Positions 25,380-33,348 of a stretch of DNA of 64,000 bases are shown here, one piece after another. Position numbers and translations under genes: made by a program. The notes beneath the pieces were generated by a model. The model saw only the letters and a program-made list of their open reading frames with translations. It was not told the DNA's origin and made no database searches. The DNA is taken from positions 2,728,001 to 2,792,000 of the forward strand of contig NZ_CP022990.1 in NCBI RefSeq assembly GCF_002278075.1. The letters run 5' to 3'. Position 1 is the first letter of the stretch. Every line of letters begins with the position of its first letter. Source of the stretch: Paraburkholderia aromaticivorans. GTDB taxonomy: Bacteria > Pseudomonadota > Gammaproteobacteria > Burkholderiales > Burkholderiaceae.

Positions 25380-26093
25380 TTATTTGGGTTTCAGATTACC
25401 GTAAATGCTGCGCATAGGGAAATGCAGCGTCGCGCCGCTGTAAGGCGGAAAGGCGTCGAAGTCCCGCTTCATGCTGGCCCGAACGGGCGACGCGAGAGCA
25501 GCGGCCAGCGACGCGGGATCGTCGAAGACCACCTTGTTGCGTTGCATGGCCATGGCGCGCTCGGCGCGCAGACCCGAGCGGCAATCGAGCCGCGTGTAGA
25601 TTTCGAGCTCGCGAATGCCGGGCAGTTGCGCCATCAGCGGTGGATGGTGCGCGAGGTAATGCGTAAGCCACGCGTTGAAGTCCCGCGCTTCGCCTTCGTA
25701 GCTGACGAGATACGTGCAGCGTTCGACGCGAGCGGCAGGAACGCCGGGATCCCGGGTGGCGTATTTCCTGACCGCCATGGTCTGCTGGGTGAAGGTAAGA
25801 CCCGTGTTCGACGAGCCGTCCGTTATATCGTGCATCGCGCTCCCGGGGCGAAGCGCCTGTTCAAGCAGTTCGAGTTCGTCGAAATACCATTGCAGCACGC
25901 AGCGGGGGCGCGCGGCAGCGTTGGTCTTCGACAAAGGATCGCAGTCGTGCGATTCCGCAGGCACGTGGATCGCGAAACGGCGCAATCCCTCCGTGTCCTG
26001 CGATGCCGCTTCGAGGCGCGCCAGATCGGCGTGCTGTGCGTCGCGCGCGGGCGCCCCGTGGCCAATCAGAAAGAAACAGACTTCCACGTTCAC
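25380..26093 (-). CDS. EthD-domain-like protein, 237 aa, function unknown
   Basis: I infer an EthD/dimeric alpha-beta-barrel relationship from NAWLTHYLAHHPPLMAQLPGIRELEIYTRLD (about residues 140-170), which has the spacing of EthD domains; the rest is unfamiliar. A region with a Cys, His and Asp (HDCDPLSKTN), then RCVLQWYFDELELLE, suggests that the first half may be a second, divergent copy of the fold. Start is GTG at 26093 overlapping the flavin reductase TGA as GTGA; another GTG lies two codons later. The gene closes the monooxygenase operon. Proteins of this fold include small monooxygenases and cyclases, so it may act on a product of the flavin monooxygenase. Confidence 0.65.
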   Translation of the reverse strand: MNVEVCFFLIGHGAPARDAQHADLARLEAASQDTEGLRRFAIHVPAESHDCDPLSKTNAAARPRCVLQWYFDELELLEQALRPGSAMHDITDGSSNTGLTFTQQTMAVRKYATRDPGVPAARVERCTYLVSYEGEARDFNAWLTHYLAHHPPLMAQLPGIRELEIYTRLDCRSGLRAERAMAMQRNKVVFDDPASLAAALASPVRASMKRDFDAFPPYSGATLHFPMRSIYGNLKPK

Positions 26094-26623
26094 CTCGTGG
26101 CTTGCGCGGCAACCGGCGCCGCTGCTGGCGGCCGCGCCAGGCGATGAAACTGCCGCCCGAAGTAGATCAGGCCGTCGCCATCCTGGCGCAGCGCGATATG
26201 GCGGATCTGGGCGAACATCACGGAGTGCGACCCGACCGTTTTGATGTCGACGATCGCGCCTTCGAGACTGACGATCGCATCCGCGAGCACCGGCGCCGAC
26301 GACGCGCCCCCCGTCCATGCGTGGCGTTCGAAGCGCTCGTCCATCGAGCACGCCGTCATGCCGGCAAAATCGCGCGCGAGCTCCTGGCATTCCGCGGCGA
26401 GCACGTTGATGCACACGCTGCGGTTGCGATGCAGTACGTCATGTACATAGCTGGCCTGATTGATACAGACGAGCATGGTAGGCGGCGCGTCCGTCACCGA
26501 GCACACCGCGCTCGCGGTGATGCCGCAGCGGCCGCCCGGTCCATTCGTGGTGATGATGTTGACGGCGGCTGGCAGGCAAGCCATCGCGTCGCGGAAACGC
26601 TTTCGGGTGTCGTCGATCGTCAC
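26090..26623 (-). CDS. Flavin reductase, HpaC-like (small component of a two-component monooxygenase)
   Basis: The 177-aa flavin reductase-like protein has RKRFRDAMACLPAAVNIITTNG, GITASAVCSVTDAPPTMLVCINQ and the C-terminal VMFAQIRHIALRQDGDGLIYFGRQFHRL. These match HpaC of the 4-hydroxyphenylacetate 3-monooxygenase, which reduces FMN/FAD with NADH and passes the free reduced flavin to the oxygenase. I choose GTG at 26623: AAGGAAGAG sits just upstream, and translation from there gives (M)TIDDTRKRFRDAM, which lines up with the start of HpaC. An ATG at 26641 is the alternative. The oxygenase component is the gene immediately upstream. Confidence 0.88.
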   Translation of the reverse strand: MTIDDTRKRFRDAMACLPAAVNIITTNGPGGRCGITASAVCSVTDAPPTMLVCINQASYVHDVLHRNRSVCINVLAAECQELARDFAGMTACSMDERFERHAWTGGASSAPVLADAIVSLEGAIVDIKTVGSHSVMFAQIRHIALRQDGDGLIYFGRQFHRLARPPAAAPVAAQATR

Positions 26624-26663
26624 GTTCTCTTCCTTTTGCATGGCGTGAGGCGGGGCGCACCGC

Positions 26664-27881
26664 TTACGGATACGGCGTGACCGGCGGCACGCCGGCGAAC
26701 AATGCGCCGGATGCGTCGTACGTGCCTTCGCCCAGGAACGCATGCTGTGTCACGACAATCGAATCCCGCACCAGACGCTGCAAGCGATTCTCGCGATAGA
26801 TCGCGGCGACGCCCGCCATCTGATAGGCCTGCATCACCACGTCGGCGCCCGTCTGCGCGGCGTGGGTCGCGCTGAGGCGCAACAGATTCGCCTGTTCCTG
26901 CGAGACGGTATCGCCGTCGATAATCGTCCGCCATGCGGCCTCGGCGGATTCGTAGAAGAACGCGCGCGCGCTGCGCCAGCTGGCCTCCGCTTTCGCGAGG
27001 CCCGAGCGGTAATAGCCACGGTCGGCGAGGCGCGGCGCGCCGGTGGTGGTTCTGGTCGAGCCGGACATGCCCGTGAGCAGATCGAGCGCCGCTCGCGCAA
27101 GCCCGATGTTGACGGCGGCATGCACCTGCGCCTGATAGGCGACCGCGGGGTAGCGGTAGAGCGGTTCGTCGATCAGCGCCGCGCCGCCGCGCACGAAGGT
27201 CCATTGCGCGGGGACGAATTTCTCGCGCAGCCGTAAATCGTGGCTGCCGGTTCCCTGCATGCCGACCACGTTCCAGTTTTCGACGATCTCGACCTCACGC
27301 GCGGGCAACACCGCGGTGAACGGCTTGCCCGCGCCCGCCTCGCCGGCATTGGCGGGCGCGCCGCCGATGCCGACGCCGATCCAGTCCGCGCCCTTGCAGC
27401 CGCTCGCGAAGCGCCACTGCCCGCTGACCAGGAAGCCGCCTGGCGCCTGGGTGGCCGGTTGCAGCGGATAGAGGCCGCCAGCGAACACCTGATCGGGGCC
27501 GGTGGCGTAAATCCGCTGCTGGGTTTCGATCGGCAAGGCGGCGAGATACGTGTTCGCCGAGCCGAACGCGGCCACCCAGGCAGCGGAGCCGTCGGCGATC
27601 GCAACGCGCTCGAGCATCCGCAGAAATTGCGCGGGCGGCAGGGCGTCGCCGCCGAAGCGTTGCGGCGTGCTCGCGCGAAAGATACCGGCGCGCTTCATCT
27701 TCGCAATCATGTCGCGCGGGACATGCGAGAGTTGATCGAACTCGTCGCGACGGCGTTCGATCTCGCTGATCAGCGCGTCGAGTGTGATCGGGCCCGCGTA
27801 CTCGGGATACGGCTCCGCGTGATCGATCGCGCGAGGTTCGTTGGTGTAGGTCGAAAGACTGCTCATCTGAAGGCTTTGCAT
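26664..27881 (-). CDS. Flavin-dependent monooxygenase, acyl-CoA dehydrogenase fold (group D)
   Basis: The 405-aa protein has the acyl-CoA dehydrogenase fold used by group D monooxygenases such as the C2 component of 4-hydroxyphenylacetate hydroxylase, HsaA and DszC. Visible blocks are MIAKMKRAGIFRASTPQRFGG, VAIADGSAAWVAAFGSANTYLA, WRFASGCKGADWIGVG (flavin-facing) and NWNVVGMQGTGSHDLRL. A typical acyl-CoA dehydrogenase would have a catalytic Glu and an acyl-CoA pocket; the flavin reductase gene next door instead points to O2 activation with reduced flavin. It probably hydroxylates an aromatic ring imported by the neighbouring MHS carrier. Another in-frame Met lies 5 codons in (27866). Substrate unknown. 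Confidence 0.85.
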   Translation of the reverse strand: MQSLQMSSLSTYTNEPRAIDHAEPYPEYAGPITLDALISEIERRRDEFDQLSHVPRDMIAKMKRAGIFRASTPQRFGGDALPPAQFLRMLERVAIADGSAAWVAAFGSANTYLAALPIETQQRIYATGPDQVFAGGLYPLQPATQAPGGFLVSGQWRFASGCKGADWIGVGIGGAPANAGEAGAGKPFTAVLPAREVEIVENWNVVGMQGTGSHDLRLREKFVPAQWTFVRGGAALIDEPLYRYPAVAYQAQVHAAVNIGLARAALDLLTGMSGSTRTTTGAPRLADRGYYRSGLAKAEASWRSARAFFYESAEAAWRTIIDGDTVSQEQANLLRLSATHAAQTGADVVMQAYQMAGVAAIYRENRLQRLVRDSIVVTQHAFLGEGTYDASGALFAGVPPVTPYP

Positions 27882-27938
27882 GATGACGGCTTGAGAATTG
27901 GGGGGAGTGAGATTGGGCGACGTGACGTCGACGCGATA

Positions 27939-29297
27939 TCACGCACTTTCGTGCTCTGCATGCTCTTTGGCCTTCGCCTGAAGCCGCATTGCTTTTGGAA
28001 AGGTCTCCGGTGCGAGGCAGGTGGCGACGACCGTGATCAACCCGAGCACGACGAAATACACGGCTACCGGCGCGGCGCTGCGGTAATGCGCGAGCAGCGC
28101 CGTCGCCACCATCGGCGAGAGTCCGCCGCCGAGTACCGACGAAATCTCGCGGCCGATGCCGAGTCCGGAAAAGCGCAGATGAACGGGCAGCAACTCGCTG
28201 ATGAACGCGGGCTGCGCGCCTTCGAGAATGCCGAGCGTGATGCTGTTGGCGAGCACGAGCGCGGTGATTACTTTCCACAGCACGCCGGAGCCGAGCAGCG
28301 TGAAATACGGGTAGGCCACCAGCACCATCGCCACGGCGCCGGCGAGATAGACCGGCTTGCGGCCGATCCGGTCAGTGAGACGTCCCATCAACAGGGACAC
28401 GGGGATCATCAGCAGCATCGACAACGTCAGGCCGCCGAGCACCCAGCTCGATTTGAGGCCGACGAACTGACCATACGCAATCGAGAACGCGAAGAAGATG
28501 TATGACGCCGCGCCTTCACCGAAGCGTAGGCCGAACACCGTCAGCACCTGGCGCGGGCATTGGCGCAGCACTTCGACGATCGGCATGCGGGCGTCGCGGC
28601 GAGTTGCCTTGACTTCGGCGAACTCCGCGCTTTCGTCGACGCAGCGGCGCATCCACAGGCCGAGCGCGACCAGCACGGCGCTGCAGAGGAACGGCACGCG
28701 CCAGCCCCAGCTATGAAAGTCGGCGGGAGAGAGGGTTTGCACCAGCAGAAACGCGGCGGTGGACAGCACGAATCCGAACGCCGCGCCGCACGGACTCCAG
28801 GCCGCGAGCGCGCCGCGCCGGGAGGCGGGCGCATTTTCGTGAATCAACAGGATGCTGCCGCTCCATTCGCCGCCGGCGGCGAGGCCCTGCAGAATGCGCA
28901 GCAGCACCAGCATGACGGGCGCCGCGAGGCCGATCTGCTGATAGGTCGGCAAAAGACCCATGCAGGCGGTGGCCGTGCCCATGACGAGCAGCGTCAGCAT
29001 CATCACCGTCTTGCGGCCATAGCGGTCGCCGATATGGCCGCACAACACGCCGCCGATGGGCCGCGCGATGAAACCCACGGTAAAGCCGCCGAATGCCGCG
29101 ATCGTGCCCGTGAGCGGATCGCTGCCGACCGGAAAGAACAGCTTGCCGAACACGAGCGCGGCGGCGGTGCCGTAGAGAAAGAAGTCGTACCATTCGAGAA
29201 CCTGGCCGAGCACGGCGGTCGTCACCGCGCGACGAACCTTGCTGGTGGGCCGGATGGCGGGCACGGGTGTCAGAACAGCTGTCGCGTCAGAATTCAT
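27939..29297 (-). CDS. MFS transporter, metabolite:H+ symporter (MHS) family
   Basis: The 452-aa carrier shows the MHS signature: GQVLEWYDFFLYGTAAALVF (helix 1), IARPIGGVLCGHIGDRYGRKTVMM (loop 2-3) and RILQGLAAGGEWSGSILLIHE. Homologues import shikimate, alpha-ketoglutarate, proline betaine or dicarboxylates with protons. I start it at MNSDATAV (29297), because the upstream open frame is not homologous. The flavin monooxygenase begins 57 bp downstream, so it is the first gene of the operon MHS-monooxygenase-reductase-EthD-like. It is divergent from the HAD gene at 29630, with two inverted repeats in between. Confidence 0.92.
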   Translation of the reverse strand: MNSDATAVLTPVPAIRPTSKVRRAVTTAVLGQVLEWYDFFLYGTAAALVFGKLFFPVGSDPLTGTIAAFGGFTVGFIARPIGGVLCGHIGDRYGRKTVMMLTLLVMGTATACMGLLPTYQQIGLAAPVMLVLLRILQGLAAGGEWSGSILLIHENAPASRRGALAAWSPCGAAFGFVLSTAAFLLVQTLSPADFHSWGWRVPFLCSAVLVALGLWMRRCVDESAEFAEVKATRRDARMPIVEVLRQCPRQVLTVFGLRFGEGAASYIFFAFSIAYGQFVGLKSSWVLGGLTLSMLLMIPVSLLMGRLTDRIGRKPVYLAGAVAMVLVAYPYFTLLGSGVLWKVITALVLANSITLGILEGAQPAFISELLPVHLRFSGLGIGREISSVLGGGLSPMVATALLAHYRSAAPVAVYFVVLGLITVVATCLAPETFPKAMRLQAKAKEHAEHESA

Positions 29298-29629
29298 GGC
29301 AGGTGGAGGGTCACGATGTGGAGGGTCGCGCGTTCTCGCCATGTGTTTCGGCAGGAGCGGCGAGACGAGCCCGGCAGGCATGTCGAACGATAGGACCGTG
29401 AAAAAATGCGGTCAAATTCGGGCCAAAAATGGCCGTCATGAATCGCGTGCATGACGGTTGCGCCACTTCGCGCGAAGCCGCCGGGCCGACGGATGCGTTT
29501 GCGTCTGCGTTTGTGTTCGCGTCTGAAACGAAGCACTGTGGGTTTTGCTTCGGGCAACTGAGATTTGGCGAACGGCGCGGCGCGCCTCTACACTGTGGAC
29601 TTATCCCGCGAACCACGGAGAGAACCGCA
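29298..29629. other. 332-bp intergenic region between MHS carrier and HAD gene
   Basis: The divergent spacer contains two inverted repeats at 29421-29457 (annotated separately) and a purine/T-rich quasi-repeat around 29493-29524 (GCGTTTGCGTCTGCGTTTG). The HAD gene has GGAGAGA before its ATG. I see no tRNA, small ORF with a credible ribosome site or mobile element remnant in it. Confidence 0.5.
29421..29457. promoter_or_regulatory. Adjacent inverted repeats in MHS/HAD divergent promoter region
   Basis: GGCCA-AAAA-TGGCC (29421-29434) overlaps the start of CCGTCATG-N9-CATGACGG (29433-29440 and 29450-29457), which has perfect 8-bp arms. The arrangement is centred between the divergent starts (29297 and 29630) and could be an operator for one of the nearby regulators. 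Confidence 0.45.
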
Positions 29630-30355
29630 ATGCGACTGACCGACTTCGATACGCTGACGTTCGATTGCTATGGGACGCTGATCGACTGGGAAACGGGTAT
29701 TTTCGAAGGCTTGCGGCCGCTGCTCGCGCGCGTCGAGCCGCCGTTGACGCGTGACCAGGTGCTCGAAGCGCACGCACGGCACGAGTCGTCGCAGCAGAAG
29801 TACACGCCGGGGCGGCGATATCAGGAGCTTCTACCGATTGTCTACAAGCGCCTTGCGGAGGAGTGGCGGGTGCCGTGTACGCTCGCCGACTGCGTGGCCT
29901 ACGGCAAGTCCATTCAGAACTGGCCTGCGTTCGACGACTCGGCCGCCGCGTTGCACTACCTGAAGCAGCACTACAAACTCGTGATTCTGTCGAACGTCGA
30001 CAACGAAAGCTTTGCTTATAGCAACGCGAAACTGCAGGTCGAATTCGACGCGGTCTTCACGGCCGAAGACATCGGTTCCTACAAGCCGTCGCCGCGCAAT
30101 TTCGAGTACATGCTGGAAAAACTGAGGGAGCGTGGCATCACGAAGGAGACGATTCTGCACACGGCGGAAAGCCTGTTCCACGACCATAAACCGGCGAACG
30201 AATTCGGCCTGGCGTCGTGCTGGATTTATCGCCGGCACGCGAAGCAGGGCTTCGGCGCGACGATGGATCCGGGCTCACAGCCCAGCGTCGATTTTCGCTT
30301 CAATAGCATGGCCGACCTGGTGAAAGCGCATCAGCAGGCTCTGGAGGCAAAGTAG
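29630..30355 (+). CDS. HAD superfamily hydrolase, haloacid dehalogenase type II-like
   Basis: The 241-aa protein has motif I FDCYGTLIDWETG with nucleophile D12 and the dehalogenase-type Tyr14, motif II SNVDNESF, KPSPRNFEYML (Lys) and the late motif HTAESLFHDH. This set fits (S)-2-haloacid dehalogenase type II-like enzymes, although most relatives have no proven dehalogenase activity. Start MRLTDFD (29630) is preceded by GGAGAGA. Its N-terminus MxLTDFxxLTFD is almost the same as that of the HAD protein at 1750, indicating a paralogue pair. It stands alone between an aromatic operon and the succinate-semialdehyde dehydrogenase gene. Confidence 0.88.
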   Translation: MRLTDFDTLTFDCYGTLIDWETGIFEGLRPLLARVEPPLTRDQVLEAHARHESSQQKYTPGRRYQELLPIVYKRLAEEWRVPCTLADCVAYGKSIQNWPAFDDSAAALHYLKQHYKLVILSNVDNESFAYSNAKLQVEFDAVFTAEDIGSYKPSPRNFEYMLEKLRERGITKETILHTAESLFHDHKPANEFGLASCWIYRRHAKQGFGATMDPGSQPSVDFRFNSMADLVKAHQQALEAK

Positions 30356-30369
30356 CGTCTGAACGAAAC

Positions 30370-30425
30370 CTGCCGCCTCGGCGCAGTGCCTCCTTGCAGC
30401 TGGAGGCGATGGCGTTCGGCGGCAG
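30370..30425. terminator. Nested hairpin between convergent genes
   Basis: CTGCCGCC (30370-30377) pairs with GGCGGCAG (30418-30425), enclosing GCCTCC/GGAGGC (30388-30393 and 30402-30407). The long GC stem lies between the convergent HAD and aldehyde dehydrogenase genes and probably serves as a two-way terminator, though without a T-run. Confidence 0.5.
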
Positions 30426-30464
30426 AGCGTTCACGCAGTCAGGTATTCGCTGGATTGCAGCTCG

Positions 30465-31937
30465 TCAATCCAGCCCGCCCTGGCACAGGTACTTGATCGA
30501 CATGTAGTCGTCGAGTCCATACTTCGACCCTTCACGGCCATAGCCCGATTCCTTCACGCCGCCAAACGGCGCCGCTTCGCTCGACACCGCGCCTTCGTTG
30601 ATGCCGATCACCCCCGCTTCGAGCTGCGCGGCCACGCGATTGATACGCCGCACGTCCTGCGTGTAAAAGTAGGCGGCAAGGCCGAACGGCGTGTCGTTGG
30701 CGAGACGGATCGCTTCGGCTTCGTCCTCGAAACGGAAGAGCGGCGCGACCGGGCCGAAGGTTTCTTCGCAGCAGACCAGCATGTCGTCGCGCGCGTCCGC
30801 CAACACGGTCGGCGCATAGTAGTTCGGGCCGAGCTCCGTCAGACGCTTGCCGCCCGTCAGAATCTTTGCACCGTGCTTGACGGCGTCTTCCACGTGACGG
30901 GCGATCTTCTCGATCGCGCGTTCGTTGATCATCGGGCCGATCTGCGCGTCCGGGTCCGTTGCGGGCGCAACCTTCAAGGCAGCGACGCGTCGCGCGAGCA
31001 GCTCGGCAAAGCGCCCATAGACGCCGGCCTGCACATAGACGCGGTTCGGGCATACGCAGGTCTGGCCGCCGTTGCGGAATTTCGCCGCCATCAGGCCGGC
31101 GACGGCGGCGTCGAGGTCGGCGTCGTCGAACACGATGAAGGGCGCGTTGCCGCCCAGTTCCAGTGAGAGCTTCTTCAACGTGCCCGCGGATTCCCGCGCC
31201 AGATGCTTGCCGACCGGCGTGGAGCCGGTGAAGGTGATCTTGCGCACGCGCGCGTCCGCGAGCCAATCGGCAACCGCGGCAATGCCCTGTTCACGCGACG
31301 CCGACAGCATGTTCAGCACGCCGTCCGGCAGGCCGGCTTCCTGCGCGAGCGCGGCGAGGGCGAGCGCGGTGAGCGGCGTGTCCTCGGCGGGCTTGGCGAC
31401 GACGGTGCACCCGGCCGCGAGCGCCGGCGCGATCTTGCGGGCGATCATGGCCAGCGGGAAATTCCACGGTGTGATGGCCGCGACCACGCCGACCGGCTCC
31501 TTCACCGCGCTCATGCGCTTGCCGCGCTGCTGCTGCGGAATCAGGTCGCCGTAGATGCGGGTTGCTTCGTCGGCGAACCATGCCACGTACGACGCGCCGT
31601 AAGCGACCTCGCCGCGGGCTTCCGCGAGCGGCTTTCCCTGTTCCGTCGACATCAGCTTCGCGAGGTCGTCGGTATTGGCAACGATCAGCGCGTGCCAGCG
31701 CCGCAGAATCTCGGCGCGCTCGCGCGGCAGCTTATCGCGCCAGCCGGGAAACGCGCGGGCTGCGGCGTCGGTGGCGGCGCGCGCATCCGCGGCGCCGCTG
31801 TCCGCGACTTCGACGATCGTTTCGCCGGTGGCCGGGTTCGTGACGGCAAAGCGGGCGCCGTCGGCGGCGCCGGTCCATGTTCCGTCGATCAGGTTCTGCG
31901 GGCGAATCAGTTCACTGCGCGTCAATGTGAGAGACAT
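30465..31937 (-). CDS. gabD: NAD(P)+-dependent succinate-semialdehyde dehydrogenase
   Basis: The 490-aa aldehyde dehydrogenase has ITPWNFPLAMIARKIAPALAAG (cofactor cradle), FTGSTPVGKHL, general base Glu in LSLELGGNAPFIVFDDADLD and the nucleophile Cys in GGQTCVCPNRVYVQ. The CVC pair near the catalytic Cys and the wording of the GabD signature favour oxidation of succinate semialdehyde to succinate, feeding the TCA cycle from GABA or putrescine breakdown. It follows the LacI gene at a distance of 190 bp and does not seem to be part of the galactan locus. Related semialdehydes (glutarate, malonate) remain possible. Confidence 0.9.
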   Translation of the reverse strand: MSLTLTRSELIRPQNLIDGTWTGAADGARFAVTNPATGETIVEVADSGAADARAATDAAARAFPGWRDKLPRERAEILRRWHALIVANTDDLAKLMSTEQGKPLAEARGEVAYGASYVAWFADEATRIYGDLIPQQQRGKRMSAVKEPVGVVAAITPWNFPLAMIARKIAPALAAGCTVVAKPAEDTPLTALALAALAQEAGLPDGVLNMLSASREQGIAAVADWLADARVRKITFTGSTPVGKHLARESAGTLKKLSLELGGNAPFIVFDDADLDAAVAGLMAAKFRNGGQTCVCPNRVYVQAGVYGRFAELLARRVAALKVAPATDPDAQIGPMINERAIEKIARHVEDAVKHGAKILTGGKRLTELGPNYYAPTVLADARDDMLVCCEETFGPVAPLFRFEDEAEAIRLANDTPFGLAAYFYTQDVRRINRVAAQLEAGVIGINEGAVSSEAAPFGGVKESGYGREGSKYGLDDYMSIKYLCQGGLD

Positions 31938-32003
31938 CGGGTTGCTCCTTCAGGTTGCCCTTGATGCGGCGAGGCACACGGCGGCGCGGCCGCGTACCGT
32001 GGG

Positions 32004-32019
32004 TCGATTAATGAATCGA
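32004..32019. promoter_or_regulatory. Palindrome upstream of gabD-like gene
   Basis: TCGATT-AATG-AATCGA is a perfect 6-bp inverted repeat, 67 bp upstream of the aldehyde dehydrogenase start. It differs from the LacI operators at 33264 and 33319, so a different regulator would bind it, if any does. Confidence 0.3.
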
Positions 32020-32126
32020 TGCTACGCCTGCGCCGCAATCGACGAAATGGCGAATCGGGGCGTTGGCGGTTTGCACACCGTTTTTTTGCGGCGCTGACAG
32101 CATTTTCTGCTGATTGGCTTGCGAAT

Positions 32127-33143
32127 TCATTTCAGCCGCCGCGGTCCGGTCGACGCGCGCACCACCAGCGTGGGCGGCGGGGCGAGCACCATCGACGGCT
32201 GCTGGTCAGGCATCTGGATCAGCCGGATCAGACTCTCGATCGACAACTCCGCGATCGCGGCGGTCTGGATCGCGACCGTCGTCAGGGCAGGGTGCACCTG
32301 GTGCGCGAGCTGAATGTCCGTAATGCCGATGACCGAAACGTCGTCCGGCACCGCGCGGCCCAGCGTGATCAGAGCCTGTGCCGCGCCGATCGCGAGCAGG
32401 TCGTTGGTCGCGAAGATCGCTGTGAGGTGCGGCCGGTTTGCCATCAACTGCATGCAGGCGGCGTAGCCGGCGTCGATCGAGTCGCGGATCTGCAGCACCG
32501 CCGCCGCATCGGTCTCGATACCGGCCGCGTGCATCGCCGCGCGAAAACCGTTGGAGCGCGCATCCTGCAAGCCGCCGCAACCGTCGCCGATCAGCAGGCC
32601 GATTTCGCGGTGGCCGAGTTCGAGCAGATGCCGCGCGGCCAGCTCGCCCGCGCGAGCGAAATCCACGGCGATGCAGGGCAGCGCGGGCGGCGACTCCGGG
32701 TGCTCCCACATGGCCAGCAGAATGGGCGCACTGTGCATGGCCGAAGCGCACAGGTCGTTGATCGCGATATCCGTGTTCATGACGAGCACGCCGTCGGCCA
32801 GCGTGCCCGCAATCTGGTTCAGATACGCGCGGCCGATCTCGGCATCGTCGTCAGTATTGCAAACCATCAGGAAGTGGCCGGTTTTGCGCGCGGCGCGCTC
32901 GGCGGCCAGCACGAACTCGGGGTAGAACGGGTTCGAGATGTTCGACAGCATCAGGGCGAGCGTGGACGAGCGGCCCTCGGCGAGCGCGCGCGCGTTCAGA
33001 TTGGGCCGGTAGCCGAGATCGGCGATCGCCTTGAGCACGCGTTCAGCCGTTTCCGGGCGCACTTTCTCGCGGTTGCGCAGCACGTTGGAGACGGTGGCGG
33101 CGGTGACGTGAGCGCGTTTCGCGACTTCCGTGAGAGTGACCAT
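32127..33143 (-). CDS. LacI family transcriptional regulator
   Basis: The 338-aa repressor has a textbook N-terminus, VTLTEVAKRAHVTAATVSNVLRNREKVRPETAERVLKAI (HTH and hinge, residues 2-60), then the hinge helix NLNARALAEGRSSTLAL and a periplasmic-binding-like sugar domain. It is divergent from the ABC importer/GH42/GH53 cluster, and two near-perfect LacI-type palindromes lie in the 205-bp gap. By position it is the repressor of the galactan locus, with galactose, galactobiose or an oligomer as likely inducer. Functional analogues are GanR-type regulators; sequence alone does not show the ligand. Confidence 0.92.
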   Translation of the reverse strand: MVTLTEVAKRAHVTAATVSNVLRNREKVRPETAERVLKAIADLGYRPNLNARALAEGRSSTLALMLSNISNPFYPEFVLAAERAARKTGHFLMVCNTDDDAEIGRAYLNQIAGTLADGVLVMNTDIAINDLCASAMHSAPILLAMWEHPESPPALPCIAVDFARAGELAARHLLELGHREIGLLIGDGCGGLQDARSNGFRAAMHAAGIETDAAAVLQIRDSIDAGYAACMQLMANRPHLTAIFATNDLLAIGAAQALITLGRAVPDDVSVIGITDIQLAHQVHPALTTVAIQTAAIAELSIESLIRLIQMPDQQPSMVLAPPPTLVVRASTGPRRLK

Positions 33144-33263
33144 AAGCTCTTTATCCCAGATTCAGGGAATGCGATTCAAATGTTGCAAGCCGTGGGCGAG
33201 GTTGATAACTTGCTGGAAAACACACAGCGGAGACATCAACATGAGTTTTTCCTTCAAACCCGA

Positions 33264-33279
33264 ATTTAAGCGATTAAAT
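33264..33279. promoter_or_regulatory. LacI-type operator 1
   Basis: ATTTAAGCGATTAAAT is a 16-bp near-palindrome with the central CG that LacI/GalR proteins contact. It differs from operator 2 by a single base and lies 55 bp (centre to centre) away, about five helical turns, which suits looping or tandem repression. Confidence 0.75.
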
Positions 33280-33318
33280 GCCTGCCGCACAAGGGTTGGC
33301 CACTTATTTTTCCAGAAA

Positions 33319-33334
33319 ATTTAAGCGGTTAAAT
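33319..33334. promoter_or_regulatory. LacI-type operator 2, overlapping probable -10 of galactan operon
   Basis: ATTTAAGCGGTTAAAT repeats operator 1 with one substitution. It ends 14 bp before the ATP-binding protein ATG, next to GAAGGGGG (ribosome site), so binding here would block transcription initiation or early elongation. Confidence 0.75.
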
Positions 33335-33348
33335 CCGAAGGGGGCAGC

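Noticed and set aside
26664..27881. Ordinary acyl-CoA dehydrogenase of fatty acid oxidation
   Set aside because: The neighbouring HpaC-like flavin reductase and absence of thiolase or hydratase genes indicate a group D flavin monooxygenase.
29493..29524. Tandem repeat GCGTTTGCGTCTGCGTTTG as a satellite or CRISPR-like element
   Set aside because: Only two imperfect copies without spacers; probably chance similarity.
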